A DNA stretch of 64,000 nt from Flavobacterium sp. (GTDB taxonomy: Bacteria > Bacteroidota > Bacteroidia > Flavobacteriales > Flavobacteriaceae). The position numbers and the translations under genes were made by a program. Below are positions 1 to 8,111 of the stretch, piece after piece; the first letter of the stretch is position 1; the number at the start of each line of letters is the position of its first letter. Below the pieces are notes generated by a model. It had not been told where the DNA came from, made no database searches, and saw only the letters and a program-made list of their open reading frames with translations. Location: positions 81,916-145,915 of the forward strand of contig JAHEZJ010000005.1 in NCBI GenBank assembly GCA_023251135.1. The letters run 5' to 3'.

Positions 1-1063
1 CTACTCTATTGATGGTGAAAACAACATTATTCGCTTTTAAAACCCTGTCGATTCCGGCTTCCAAATAAGCCGTTTTTTCTTCCAATCGGGTAAAAATAGC
101 ACGATCATTATCTAACGATTGCAGCATCGCCAATCCTGCCGCCATGGCTAGCGGATTACCCGATAATGTCCCAGCCTGATAAACAGGTCCAAGCGGTGCC
201 AGATAGTTCATGATTTCTTCACGGGCAGCAAAAGCGCCTACAGGCAAACCTCCACCAATTACTTTTCCGAAAGTGACAATATCAGCATTGATATTATACA
301 ATTCCTGAACTCCTCCGCGAGCCAGACGGAAACCTGTCATAACCTCATCAAAAATCAGTAAAATTCCGTTGGCCGTACACAATTCTCTTAAACCTTCCAG
401 AAAACCTTTTTGAGGTGGAATACATCCCATATTTCCGGCAACTGCTTCGATGATAATGGCAGCGATTTCATTTTTATTGGCTTCGATTAAAGTTTTTACA
501 TTCTCTAAATCATTGTACTTCGCTAACAAAGTATCTTTTGCAGTACCTTCTGTAACTCCCGGGCTGTTTGGCGATCCAAAAGTTACTGCCCCGCTTCCGG
601 CCTGAATCAAAAATGAATCTGAATGTCCGTGATAGCAGCCTGCAAATTTGATAATTTTATCTCTTTTTGTAAATCCGCGTGCCAGACGAATTGCACTCAT
701 ACAAGCCTCGGTACCTGAATTTACAAATCTTATTTTATCGATATTCGGAACCATAGAAACCGCCAAAGCAGCAATCTCCGTTTCTAATTCTGTTGGCATT
801 CCAAATGAAGTACCCAATTTTGCTTTTTCAATTACAGCATCCACAACCGGTTGGTAGGCATGACCCAAAACCATTGGCCCCCATGAATTGATATAATCGA
901 TTAATTTATTTCCGTCCTCGTCATACAAATAAGCACCTTTGGCACTTTTTACAAAAATTGGAGTTCCACCAACTGCTTTAAATGCTCTTACCGGTGAATT
1001 TACCCCTCCAGGAATTACTTTTTCTGCTTCAGCAAAAAGCTGACTACTTCTTTTATATATCAT
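1..1063 (-). CDS. hemL: Glutamate-1-semialdehyde 2,1-aminomutase (partial, C-terminus cut by window edge)
   Basis: PLP enzyme of the C5 route to tetrapyrroles; it converts glutamate-1-semialdehyde to 5-aminolevulinate in the cytosol. The reverse-strand translation opens [20 protein letters not shown] and runs open to the window edge (about 354 residues). Visible family features are the [12 protein letters not shown] start region, the [15 protein letters not shown] cofactor-binding segment, [10 protein letters not shown], the FDEVMTGFR Asp motif, and the PLP-lysine context [15 protein letters not shown]. It is the last visible gene of a minus-strand run and starts 88 bp after the glucosaminidase gene. 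The usual length is about 430 residues, so roughly 75 are missing. Confidence 0.95.
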   Translation of the reverse strand, partial: MIYKRSSQLFAEAEKVIPGGVNSPVRAFKAVGGTPIFVKSAKGAYLYDEDGNKLIDYINSWGPMVLGHAYQPVVDAVIEKAKLGTSFGMPTELETEIAALAVSMVPNIDKIRFVNSGTEACMSAIRLARGFTKRDKIIKFAGCYHGHSDSFLIQAGSGAVTFGSPNSPGVTEGTAKDTLLAKYNDLENVKTLIEANKNEIAAIIIEAVAGNMGCIPPQKGFLEGLRELCTANGILLIFDEVMTGFRLARGGVQELYNINADIVTFGKVIGGGLPVGAFAAREEIMNYLAPLGPVYQAGTLSGNPLAMAAGLAMLQSLDNDRAIFTRLEEKTAYLEAGIDRVLKANNVVFTINRV

Positions 1064-1151
1064 TATGATTTTAGATTTTTGAATTCTGATTTTAGATTTT
1101 AGATTTTAAAGAACTTAAACTAAGACTTAAAACTGAGACTGCGACTGAACA

Positions 1152-2045
1152 CTACTTCACTCTCAGCTTCTGCCCGACAGAAAGTGCGTTGTCTGAAAGA
1201 TTATTTTTCTGTTTTAAATCGTCAACCAAAAGGTTGAATTTTTTTGAAATCGAATATAAGGTGTCCCCTTTTTGAACTTCGTATAAATTAGGATCGTTCG
1301 AATTAGCATTAGAAGGAGAACCAGAAGGTGAAGAACTTCTTACCGGAGCTGATTTCTCAAAAGGTTTGTAGCTTTTTCCGGTAACCTGACAATCGTACTG
1401 GTGCAGATTGTATCGTTCGATATAACTAATTAATTTATCCGGGTAATTTGGATCTGTGGCATAACCAGCCGCTCTTAGCCCTTTTGCCCAGGATTTATAA
1501 TCGTCTTTTTCGTAAGTAAATAAAGTAGCATATCTATTTTTGCCAACCAGAAACAAGGCATGATCTCGATACGATTCTGCTGCTTCTGTATATTTCCTGA
1601 AACATTCCTGAGCCGAATCATCATCATGACGCACACTCTCTCCCAGCCAGTCCTTGTGACATTTAATTCCAAAATGATTATTGGCTTCCAGCGCCAAATC
1701 TCCTTTTCCCGCACCGGATTCTAAAATTCCCTGTGCCAGAATAATACTTGCAGGAATGCCGTATTTCTGCATATTCCCTATGGCAATATCTTTGAACTGT
1801 AAAATATAATTATTGATTAAATCGCTGGTTACAACTGTTTTTGAAGTAGACTGGATGACCTCGGTTGTATTATTTGTAGAAGGGTATTTTTTGCCAATTG
1901 GTTTGGTGTACGTTGGCTTTTTGGTTGTCGCCACTTTAGGCCTCTGGATTGCCGCCGCTTTTTTGGTCGTCGCGATAGTAGGTTTACTTGAAGAACAACC
2001 TACTAAAGTCACCAGCATTAAAAGTGCTATTATTTTTTTAACCAT
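1152..2045 (-). CDS. GH73-type glucosaminidase lipoprotein with C-terminal LysM
   Basis: Predicted peptidoglycan hydrolase anchored by lipid. The signal sequence ends in a lipobox (LVGC, Cys17). A Thr/Lys-rich linker covers about residues 20-75. The glucosaminidase domain follows (about 80-220), with the putative catalytic Glu in GILESGAG and the family segments NNHFGIKCH and YRDHALFL. One LysM domain closes the protein (about 252-297, YEVQKGDTLYSISKKF), which should bind glycan strands. Its start overlaps the end of the upstream PLP-enzyme gene by 8 bp, so the two are probably translated from one mRNA. Family assignment is firm; the exact bond cut is inferred. Confidence 0.88.
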   Translation of the reverse strand: MVKKIIALLMLVTLVGCSSSKPTIATTKKAAAIQRPKVATTKKPTYTKPIGKKYPSTNNTTEVIQSTSKTVVTSDLINNYILQFKDIAIGNMQKYGIPASIILAQGILESGAGKGDLALEANNHFGIKCHKDWLGESVRHDDDSAQECFRKYTEAAESYRDHALFLVGKNRYATLFTYEKDDYKSWAKGLRAAGYATDPNYPDKLISYIERYNLHQYDCQVTGKSYKPFEKSAPVRSSSPSGSPSNANSNDPNLYEVQKGDTLYSISKKFNLLVDDLKQKNNLSDNALSVGQKLRVK

Positions 2046-2934
2046 TGCTTTTGAGTATTGGTAATTTTTTCTGCTTCAATTTAATATTCATCCCTTCAAT
2101 TCCCTGCAATCCGCCGGTATGGATCAATAAAATTCTTGAATGTGCAGGAAAATAGTTTTTATGTATTAAATCTATAACGCCAAAAACCATCTTTCCCGTA
2201 TAAATTGGATCCAAAGGCACTTTATTTTCTTCAAAAAAAGCATTGATAAATTCAATTAATTCCAAATTTACCTTCCCATAACCTCCAAAATGATAGTCAG
2301 AAATTAAATTCCAGTTATCTTTTTGTGCAAAAATACGAATTTCATCGGTTAAAAAGTCACCTTTTAACGCCGGAAACCCTAAAATTTTCTGATGCGGCAG
2401 CGCACTATTAATCAATCCCGCTATCGTGCCGCCTGTTCCTACCGCACAGCAAACAAAATCAAAACACGCATCTTCTTCGGTCAAAATCTCTTCACAGCCT
2501 TTTACTGCCCATTCATTGGTTCCGCCCTCAGGCACTAAATAGAAATCGCCAAACTTATCTATTAACTTTTCGATGAAAGCATTTTCATTTTTAAGCCGAT
2601 ACTCCTTCCGTGTCACAAATTCAAACTGCATTCCGTTTTCCTGAGCAAATTTTAGTGTTGGATTCTCTTCGATTTTATCCAAAAGCTCCTCACCTCTAAT
2701 CACGCCAATTGTTCTAAAACCCTGCTCTTTTCCGGCATAAGCAACGGCTGCAATATGATTGGAAAAAGCACCCCCAAAAGTCAGCAGAGTCTTTTTATTT
2801 TCGGCTTTCGCCTGAAGCAAATTGTATTTCAGTTTCCTAAATTTATTCCCGGAAACAAAGGGATGAATCAAATCTTCCCGTTTTATGCTCAACGAAATAG
2901 CATTGGGGAAGGCGATATGAATTTCCTGATTCAA
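2038..2934 (-). CDS. PLP-dependent ACC deaminase / D-cysteine desulfhydrase family protein
   Basis: Fold-type II PLP enzyme of 298 residues. The PLP-lysine motif is SGNKFRKLKYNLLQA (about residues 28-42), followed by the substrate loop GGAFSNHIAAVAYAG and the phosphate-binding segment VGTGGTIAGLI (about 166-176). The family covers 1-aminocyclopropane-1-carboxylate deaminase and D-cysteine desulfhydrase; sequence alone does not decide between them. In Bacteroidetes it is often a stand-alone gene, so I infer D-cysteine or related D-amino-acid breakdown. It lies 3 bp after the small HExxH gene and overlaps the glucosaminidase gene by 8 bp, so all are probably cotranscribed. Confidence 0.85.
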   Translation of the reverse strand: MNQEIHIAFPNAISLSIKREDLIHPFVSGNKFRKLKYNLLQAKAENKKTLLTFGGAFSNHIAAVAYAGKEQGFRTIGVIRGEELLDKIEENPTLKFAQENGMQFEFVTRKEYRLKNENAFIEKLIDKFGDFYLVPEGGTNEWAVKGCEEILTEEDACFDFVCCAVGTGGTIAGLINSALPHQKILGFPALKGDFLTDEIRIFAQKDNWNLISDYHFGGYGKVNLELIEFINAFFEENKVPLDPIYTGKMVFGVIDLIHKNYFPAHSRILLIHTGGLQGIEGMNIKLKQKKLPILKSNG

Positions 2935-2937
2935 AAT

Positions 2938-3279
2938 CTATTTGTGTTTTAAAGTTAAGTAATTTAAAAAGCCAAAGAAACGTCGGTTTTTCAAATAATT
3001 TAAATGGGTTTCATTGGCGTAAGCTTCTCTCTCAAAACTTATATTCCGATAGGCCAGCTCTTTATTTTTATACTGAATCAGCCGAATGGCATATTCTAAA
3101 ACATAAAAAACATAAAACGGAATTACCAATAATTCTAATTGCTGTCTCAGGTGAATTTTTTCATGATGCACAAAAACAGCATTTTCTTTATCTGTATCAT
3201 ATTTCAAAATGACAAACGGAAACACAGCCATTCCCCGATACCCTTTTGGAATTAAATATTTAGCAACAATCAGAAACAT
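2938..3279 (-). CDS. Small membrane-associated HExxH protein (mini-zincin), function unknown
   Basis: 113 residues. The sequence holds HHEKIH (residues 38-43), an HExxH zinc-protease signature, followed by a hydrophobic helix (about 49-68) and then FEREAYANE (82-90), which is spaced like the third zinc ligand/Glu motif of M48/M56-type peptidases. The N-terminus is hydrophobic. Similar short proteins occur in Flavobacteria without a described role. First gene of the minus-strand run to hemL, 3 bp from the PLP enzyme. It could be an active small gluzincin or a degenerate sensor; nothing here settles that. Confidence 0.7.
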   Translation of the reverse strand: MFLIVAKYLIPKGYRGMAVFPFVILKYDTDKENAVFVHHEKIHLRQQLELLVIPFYVFYVLEYAIRLIQYKNKELAYRNISFEREAYANETHLNYLKNRRFFGFLNYLTLKHK

Positions 3280-3390
3280 TAGCTGTAAAATTTATAAATT
3301 TGTAGATGAAAATTGTCCGATTTCATTAAAACCACAATCAATTAATTATTTTTGACTTTAAAAAGCGGGACCGGAACTCAATGCAGATTT

Positions 3391-3576
3391 ATGAAAGAGC
3401 AAAGTAATGAAAATAAATTAATCGAAGGGGAAGATTTTTACTATACGCCTGAAGGTTATAAATGCTTTACTGAAAAATACCATCTGAAACGTGGTTATTG
3501 CTGTAAAAGTGGCTGTCGTCATTGTCCGTACGGATTTGATAAACGAACTGGACAAATAAGAAAAAACGCGAATTAG
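3391..3576 (+). CDS. Small Cys-rich DUF5522 protein
   Basis: 61 residues from ATG 3391. A TTG 13 codons upstream is also open but gives an unlikely N-terminus. The core pattern is FYYTPEGYKCFTEKYHLKRG followed by CCKSGCRHCPYG, giving a CCxxxCxxC cluster that could bind metal. This matches the short DUF5522 family found widely in Bacteroidetes and proteobacteria, of unknown function. It is divergent from the HExxH gene. Confidence 0.8.
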   Translation: MKEQSNENKLIEGEDFYYTPEGYKCFTEKYHLKRGYCCKSGCRHCPYGFDKRTGQIRKNAN

Positions 3577-3616
3577 AGAATTTCTTAAATTTTAAAACTA
3601 ACTAATTTTACACGTT

Positions 3617-3641
3617 GTCGCCCTGAGCGAAGTCGAAGGAC
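3617..3641 (+). repeat. Extragenic CCTGAGCGAAGTCGAAGG repeat
   Basis: The phrase CCTGAGCGAAGTCGAAGG occurs here, and an inverted relative (GGACTTCGGCTACGCTCAG) lies at 5911-5929, just after hutU. I know this phrase as a recurrent intergenic sequence in flavobacterial genomes; copy number was not tested. Confidence 0.5.
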
Positions 3642-3884
3642 AAATCTAAAATCAAAAATCAACAATCTAAAATATTTATATGGATATTCTGTTTCGAAAA
3701 TTTAGGATTACCATCCACAAATCCTATCACAGGTCGGATATCCGTTATCCATAGTTATTTTTTAATTAGAGAATGGGGCAATTTGAAACTGAGATAATTA
3801 TTTTATTTCTTTAATTGCCATGTCGCTCCGATGGAGCTTATAACCTATTTAATAAATCGCAGATTATTGCTTGCTTAGATCAAA

Positions 3885-3922
3885 ACCTTAGCAGCTTAGA
3901 ATCTTAGCAACTTAGTACCTTA
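3885..3922 (+). repeat. CTTAG-iterated extragenic repeat arm
   Basis: Five TTAG-type words (ACCTTAGCAGCTTAG, AATCTTAGCAACTTAG, TACCTTA) at about 10-11 nt spacing end 4 bp before the hutU ATG. The same word occurs at 13631-13757, 34085-34344 and 44049-44084. Here only one arm is present, so no long hairpin forms. Its closeness to the start codon means it forms most of the hutU 5' leader. Confidence 0.65.
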
Positions 3923-3926
3923 AAAA

Positions 3927-5903
3927 ATGACTTTCAAAGAACAAATACAACAAGGAATACCTACCACATTACCCCCAAAGGCAACATACGATTTAGCGAT
4001 TAACCATGCGCCAAAGCGAAAAGAAATCTTATCGGCAGAAGAAAAAAAGCTGGCTTTAAAAAATGCATTGCGATACTTTGAAGCAAAACACCATGCTGAA
4101 TTAATTCAGGAGTTTTCAGAAGAGTTAGAAACTTACGGACGTATTTATATGTACCGTTTTCGTCCGGATTACAGAATGTATGCCCGACCAATTGACGAAT
4201 ATCCTGGAAAATCAGTACAGGCAAAAGCAATTATGCACATGATTCAGAACAATCTGGATTATGCTGTAGCGCAACACCCGCACGAACTGATTACGTACGG
4301 TGGAAATGGAGCCGTTTTTCAAAACTGGGCACAATATTTACTAACGATGCAATATTTGTCTGAAATGACAGACGAGCAAACGCTGACCATGTATTCAGGG
4401 CATCCGATGGGATTGTTTCCTTCACATGCAGAAGCGCCAAGAGTTGTAGTAACAAACGGAATGGTGATTCCAAATTACTCTCAACCGGACGATTGGGAGA
4501 AAATGAATGCTTTAGGTGTTTCGCAATACGGGCAAATGACCGCCGGAAGTTATATGTACATTGGGCCACAGGGAATTGTACACGGAACAACGATTACGGT
4601 TTTGAATGGTTTCAGAAAAATCAAACAAAATCCGGAAGGAAATCTGTTTGTAACTTCGGGACTTGGCGGAATGTCGGGTGCACAGCCAAAAGCAGGAAAC
4701 ATTGCAGGCTGTATCACCGTTTGTGCAGAAGTAAATCCGAAAATTACAAAAATTCGCCACGAACAGGGCTGGATCAATGAAATTGTAACCTCAACTGACA
4801 AATTGGTCAAAAGAGTGCTTACGGCAAAAGCCAATAAAGAAGTGGTTTCCATCGCTTATTTAGGAAATGTGGTAGACGTTTGGGAATGTTTTGACAAAGA
4901 AAACATCAAAATTGATTTGGGTTCTGATCAGACTTCTCTTCATAATCCGTGGGCCGGAGGTTACTATCCTGCCGGAATTTCATTCGAAGAAGCTAATGAA
5001 ATGATGGCCAGCAATCCGGAACTTTTCAAAGAAAAAGTGCAGGAATCCTTGCGCCGTCAAGCCAAAGCAATTAACAAACACACGGCAAAAGGCACTTACT
5101 TTTTTGATTATGGAAATGCCTTTTTATTAGAAGCTTCCCGTGCAGGTGCTGATGTTATGGCCGAAAACAATATCGATTTCAGATATCCTAGTTACGTTCA
5201 GGACATCATGGGACCAATGTGTTTCGATTACGGTTTTGGTCCGTTTAGATGGGTTTGTACTTCCGGAAAACCTGAAGATTTACAAAAAACAGATGCCATA
5301 GCAAGTCAGGTTTTGGAAGAAATGGCCAAAACAGCTCCGGATGAAATTCAGCAGCAAATGCAGGACAACATCAAATGGATCAAAGGTGCGCAGGAAAACA
5401 AACTGGTTGTAGGTTCACAAGCCAGAATTTTATATGCCGATGCAGAAGGCCGAATTAAAATTGCCGAAGCTTTTAACCAGGCTATTGCCAAAGGTGAAAT
5501 TGGAACGGTTGTTTTAGGACGTGATCATCATGACGTTTCGGGAACGGATTCTCCATACAGAGAAACCTCAAATATCTACGACGGATCCCGCTTTACAGCC
5601 GATATGGCGATTCAAAACGTGATTGGCGACAGCTTCAGAGGTGCAACCTGGGTTTCTATACATAATGGCGGCGGAGTTGGCTGGGGAGAGGTTATAAATG
5701 GTGGCTTTGGTATGGTTCTTGATGGTTCTAAGGAGGCTTCAAAACGTTTAGCATCAATGCTTTTTTGGGATGTTAACAACGGTATTTCAAGAAGAAGCTG
5801 GGCCAGAAATGACGAAGCTATTTTTGCGATAAAAAGAGCAATGGAAGTTCAGCCTTTATTAAAAGTAACTTTGCCTAATATCGTAGATGAAAATCTGTTT
5901 TAG
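3927..5903 (+). CDS. hutU: Urocanate hydratase, long Bacteroidetes form
   Basis: Second step of histidine breakdown: urocanate plus water to imidazolone propionate, with tightly bound NAD+. Landmarks are YGGNGAVFQNWAQY (about 121-134), MYSGHPMGLFPSHAEAPR, GGMSGAQPKAGNIAG in the NAD-binding domain, DQTSLHNPWAGGYYP, and DYGFGPFRWVCTSG with the conserved catalytic-region Cys. The C-terminal part has SWVSIHNGGGVGWGEVINGG. At 658 residues it is about 100 longer than the roughly 557-residue Pseudomonas enzyme. No hutH, hutI or hutG lies nearby, so the pathway must be completed elsewhere. Confidence 0.95.
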   Translation: MTFKEQIQQGIPTTLPPKATYDLAINHAPKRKEILSAEEKKLALKNALRYFEAKHHAELIQEFSEELETYGRIYMYRFRPDYRMYARPIDEYPGKSVQAKAIMHMIQNNLDYAVAQHPHELITYGGNGAVFQNWAQYLLTMQYLSEMTDEQTLTMYSGHPMGLFPSHAEAPRVVVTNGMVIPNYSQPDDWEKMNALGVSQYGQMTAGSYMYIGPQGIVHGTTITVLNGFRKIKQNPEGNLFVTSGLGGMSGAQPKAGNIAGCITVCAEVNPKITKIRHEQGWINEIVTSTDKLVKRVLTAKANKEVVSIAYLGNVVDVWECFDKENIKIDLGSDQTSLHNPWAGGYYPAGISFEEANEMMASNPELFKEKVQESLRRQAKAINKHTAKGTYFFDYGNAFLLEASRAGADVMAENNIDFRYPSYVQDIMGPMCFDYGFGPFRWVCTSGKPEDLQKTDAIASQVLEEMAKTAPDEIQQQMQDNIKWIKGAQENKLVVGSQARILYADAEGRIKIAEAFNQAIAKGEIGTVVLGRDHHDVSGTDSPYRETSNIYDGSRFTADMAIQNVIGDSFRGATWVSIHNGGGVGWGEVINGGFGMVLDGSKEASKRLASMLFWDVNNGISRRSWARNDEAIFAIKRAMEVQPLLKVTLPNIVDENLF

Positions 5904-5910
5904 AAAAAAG

Positions 5911-5929
5911 GGACTTCGGCTACGCTCAG
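5911..5929 (-). repeat. Inverted relative of the GAGCGAAGTCGAAGG repeat
   Basis: GGACTTCGGCTACGCTCAG lies 8 bp after the hutU stop. It reads as the reverse complement of the 3617-3641 phrase with a few changes, so hutU is bracketed by inverted copies. The words CTCAGTCTGACAGATC and CTCAGCCTGGCAGATC follow as a short direct repeat up to about 5980. Confidence 0.4.
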
Positions 5930-6004
5930 TCTGACAGATCAATTGCTCATTCTGACCAATAGCTCAGCCTGGCAGATCAAAGAGAACATTAAATTTTTAA
6001 ACAT

Positions 6005-6544
6005 ATGAAAACATTCAAATTAGTACCCGTTTTTTTGCTTTTAATACTAGCATCATGCAGCACAGTTAGTGTTTACTCTGATTACGACAAAAACGTAGAT
6101 TTTGCCTCTTACAAAACGTATGCTTTCTTTAAGCCCGGAATTGATAAGGTCGAAATATCTGATTTGGATAAAAGACGTATTCTACGTGCCATCGATGATC
6201 AAATGCAAGCCAAAGGTTTTACCAAAAGCGAAAACCCTGATTTATTAGTGAATATTTTTACTAAAGCAAGGGAACAAGTAAATGTAAATCAATTTAGCGC
6301 TAGCTGGGGTTACGGTTGGGGTTGGGGATGGAATCCATACATGATGTACGGAGGAAATCAGACTACCGTTTCAACTTCTACTGAAGGAACTTTATTCATT
6401 GACCTGATTGATGCTAAAAAGAAAGAAATGATCTGGCAGGGAGAAGGTGTTGGAACTTTAACCAAAAACGTTGCTAAAAAAGACGAAAAGGTTGCTGAGT
6501 TTGTAACTAAAATTTTAGCACAATACCCTCCTGTTAAAAAATAA
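6005..6544 (+). CDS. DUF4136 lipoprotein
   Basis: 179 residues. The signal peptide ends in a lipobox (LASC, Cys about 19), so the mature protein should be a lipoprotein. The body matches DUF4136: DYDKNVDFASYKTYAFF near the N-terminus, DKRRILRAIDDQMQAKGF, NPDLLVNIFTK, then a Trp/Gly/Tyr-rich loop (WGYGWGWGWNPYMMYGG) and a terminal helix. The function of the family is unknown; an envelope role is inferred. The ilvA promoter probably begins right after its stop codon. Confidence 0.85.
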   Translation: MKTFKLVPVFLLLILASCSTVSVYSDYDKNVDFASYKTYAFFKPGIDKVEISDLDKRRILRAIDDQMQAKGFTKSENPDLLVNIFTKAREQVNVNQFSASWGYGWGWGWNPYMMYGGNQTTVSTSTEGTLFIDLIDAKKKEMIWQGEGVGTLTKNVAKKDEKVAEFVTKILAQYPPVKK

Positions 6545-6548
6545 TTCA

Positions 6549-6556
6549 TACATTTG
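6549..6556 (+). promoter_or_regulatory. Putative -7 element for the ilvA leader transcript
   Basis: TACATTTG matches the Bacteroidetes -7 consensus TAnnTTTG and lies 17 bp before the leader-peptide ATG. No exact TTG was found at the usual upstream distance, so the call rests on the -7 box and position. Confidence 0.45.
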
Positions 6557-6573
6557 CGATTCAATTATCTGAA

Positions 6574-6630
6574 ATGAAAAACTTAAATAACATTATTATC
6601 TCTATTACTATTATTGCAATTCAGCAATAA
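6574..6630 (+). CDS. Isoleucine-rich leader peptide of ilvA
   Basis: An 18-codon ORF reading MKNLNNIIISITIIAIQQ then TAA; 7 of 18 codons are Ile. It sits between a TAnnTTTG box and an intrinsic terminator, directly in front of threonine dehydratase, the first committed step to isoleucine. This is the classical layout of ribosome-mediated attenuation. Codons 13-18 and the stop lie in a 10-bp hairpin (6608-6617 with 6624-6633, core ATTATTGC/GCAATAAT). A ribosome stalled on the Ile codons would keep this hairpin open. Too short for standard gene callers. Confidence 0.75.
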   Translation: MKNLNNIIISITIIAIQQ

Positions 6631-6634
6631 TGGC

Positions 6635-6702
6635 GAGGTAATATGTAAATAAGTAAACAAAATACAATTTATAAAACCTCCCACAACGGGAGGTTTTTTT
6701 TA
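6635..6702 (+). terminator. Attenuator of ilvA: intrinsic terminator with a possible antiterminator
   Basis: The terminator stem AAACCTCCC/GGGAGGTTT (about 6674-6696) is followed by a run of T. The segment GAGGT (6635-6639), just after the leader stop, can pair instead with ACCTC (6676-6680) on the 5' side of the terminator; with a mismatch, G6633 can extend this. The alternative pair is short, so the switch is an inference, while the terminator itself is clear. It lies 85 bp before the ilvA ATG. Confidence 0.7.
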
Positions 6703-6786
6703 TTTAAAAAATATTGCAAAACATTTTATCACAGATTGAAAATCTTATCAAATCCTTTAAGCTGTGGCAAAAACAATTTAATCATT

Positions 6787-8031
6787 ATGAATTTATTTAA
6801 CGAAGTACTTGCTGCTAAAAAGCAACTTGAAAATGTAGTTGCCGCTACTCCACTCACCCAAAATTTAAATCTTTCGGAAGAGTTTAAATCGACCATTTTA
6901 TTAAAAAGGGAAGATTTACAAATTGTTCGGTCGTACAAAATCAGAGGGGCTTACAACAAGATTTCCTCGTTAACTGAAACTGAAAAAGCAAGCGGAATTG
7001 TATGTGCCAGTGCAGGAAATCATGCACAGGGAGTTGCTTATTCCTGCCATCTTTTACAAATAAAAGGCAAAATATACATGCCCAAAACCACTCCGAAGCA
7101 AAAAGTAAAACAAGTACAGCTGTTTGGAAAATCGTTTGTTGAAATTGTACTTACCGGAGATACTTTTGATGATGCTTATGCCTCGGCCACAGCAGATGCT
7201 GCCGAAAGTAAAAAGATCTTCATTCACCCTTTTGACGACGATAAAGTTATTGCCGGTCAGGGAACTGTAGGATTAGAAATATTAGAGAGTTACAACGAGC
7301 CTATCGATTATGTTTTTGTACCCATTGGCGGTGGCGGACTGGCTTCGGGGCTGTCTGAAGTTTTTAAACAACTGAGTCCAAATACAAAAATTATTGGCGT
7401 TGAACCCAAAGGAGCTCCATCGATGAAAACCTCTATTGAGGAAAAGAAAAACACCGCTTTAAAAACAATTGATAAATTTGTGGATGGCGCTGCCGTAAAA
7501 CAAGTTGGCGATAAAACTTTTGAAATCTGCCGTCATAATTTAGACGACATTGTTCTGGTTCCCGAAGGAAAAGTCTGCACTACGATTTTGCGTTTGTACA
7601 ACGAAGAGGCTATGGTAGTAGAACCGGCAGGAGCACTGACGATTGCTGCTTTGGATTTTTACAAAGATAAAATCAAAGGCAAAAAAGTCGTTTGTGTAGT
7701 AAGCGGAAGCAATAATGATATTGAAAGAACTGCCGAAATAAAAGAGCGTTCTTTACTTTATGAAGGCCTGATGCATTATTTTATGATTCAGTTTCCACAG
7801 CGCCCGGGGGCTTTAAAAGAATTTGTAAACAATATTCTGGGGCCTGATGACGATATCACCTATTTCCAGTTTGCGAAGAAAAACAGCCGCGAAGTTGGTT
7901 CTGTAGTCGTTGGTTTAGAGCTAAAAAACAAAAAAGATATACTCGCCATTAAAGTAAACATGACTAAGAATGGTTTTGAATTTCAATACCTCAACGACAA
8001 TCAGGATTTATTTACGCAACTGATAGGATAA
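6787..8031 (+). CDS. ilvA: Threonine ammonia-lyase (threonine dehydratase), biosynthetic
   Basis: Converts threonine to 2-oxobutanoate, first step of isoleucine synthesis, cytosolic. I chose ATG 6787 (414 residues, MNLFNEVLAAKKQLENVVAA); an in-frame upstream start at 6736 would lengthen it but lies close to the terminator. The PLP lysine is in VRSYKIRGAYNK (Lys51), SAGNHAQGVAYSC is the substrate loop, PIGGGGLASGL binds phosphate. A single ACT-like regulatory domain closes the protein (about 330-414), as in the short IlvA type. No ilvDBNC genes are adjacent, so this copy carries its own isoleucine attenuator. Confidence 0.93.
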   Translation: MNLFNEVLAAKKQLENVVAATPLTQNLNLSEEFKSTILLKREDLQIVRSYKIRGAYNKISSLTETEKASGIVCASAGNHAQGVAYSCHLLQIKGKIYMPKTTPKQKVKQVQLFGKSFVEIVLTGDTFDDAYASATADAAESKKIFIHPFDDDKVIAGQGTVGLEILESYNEPIDYVFVPIGGGGLASGLSEVFKQLSPNTKIIGVEPKGAPSMKTSIEEKKNTALKTIDKFVDGAAVKQVGDKTFEICRHNLDDIVLVPEGKVCTTILRLYNEEAMVVEPAGALTIAALDFYKDKIKGKKVVCVVSGSNNDIERTAEIKERSLLYEGLMHYFMIQFPQRPGALKEFVNNILGPDDDITYFQFAKKNSREVGSVVVGLELKNKKDILAIKVNMTKNGFEFQYLNDNQDLFTQLIG

Positions 8032-8034
8032 TAC

Positions 8035-8070
8035 AAACGGCTGTCTGATTTAAAATTCAGACAGCCGTTT
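8035..8070. terminator. Bidirectional intrinsic terminator between ilvA and the GH30 gene
   Basis: A perfect 14-bp stem (AAACGGCTGTCTGA with TCAGACAGCCGTTT) around an 8-nt loop starts 4 bp after the ilvA stop. The convergent GH30 gene ends at 8112, so it can serve both strands. Confidence 0.85.
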
Positions 8071-8111
8071 CAAAACAAAATAAAATTACTACTTAAACTT
8101 AGGATTTGTAA

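Larger units (their letters stand above)
3577..3926. other. Intergenic region upstream of hutU
   Basis: About 350 bp without an ORF. It holds a GAGCGAAGTCGAAGG extragenic repeat (3617-3641), low-complexity stretches of the form AAATCTAAAATC, a GATGGAGCTT phrase near 3831, and a CTTAG-iterated repeat directly before the hutU start (3885-3922). No clear TAnnTTTG promoter was picked out. Confidence 0.5.

Noticed and set aside
4291..4852. Overlapping ORFs on both strands inside hutU
   Set aside because: They are shadows of the strongly conserved urocanase frame and show no motif or start context of their own.
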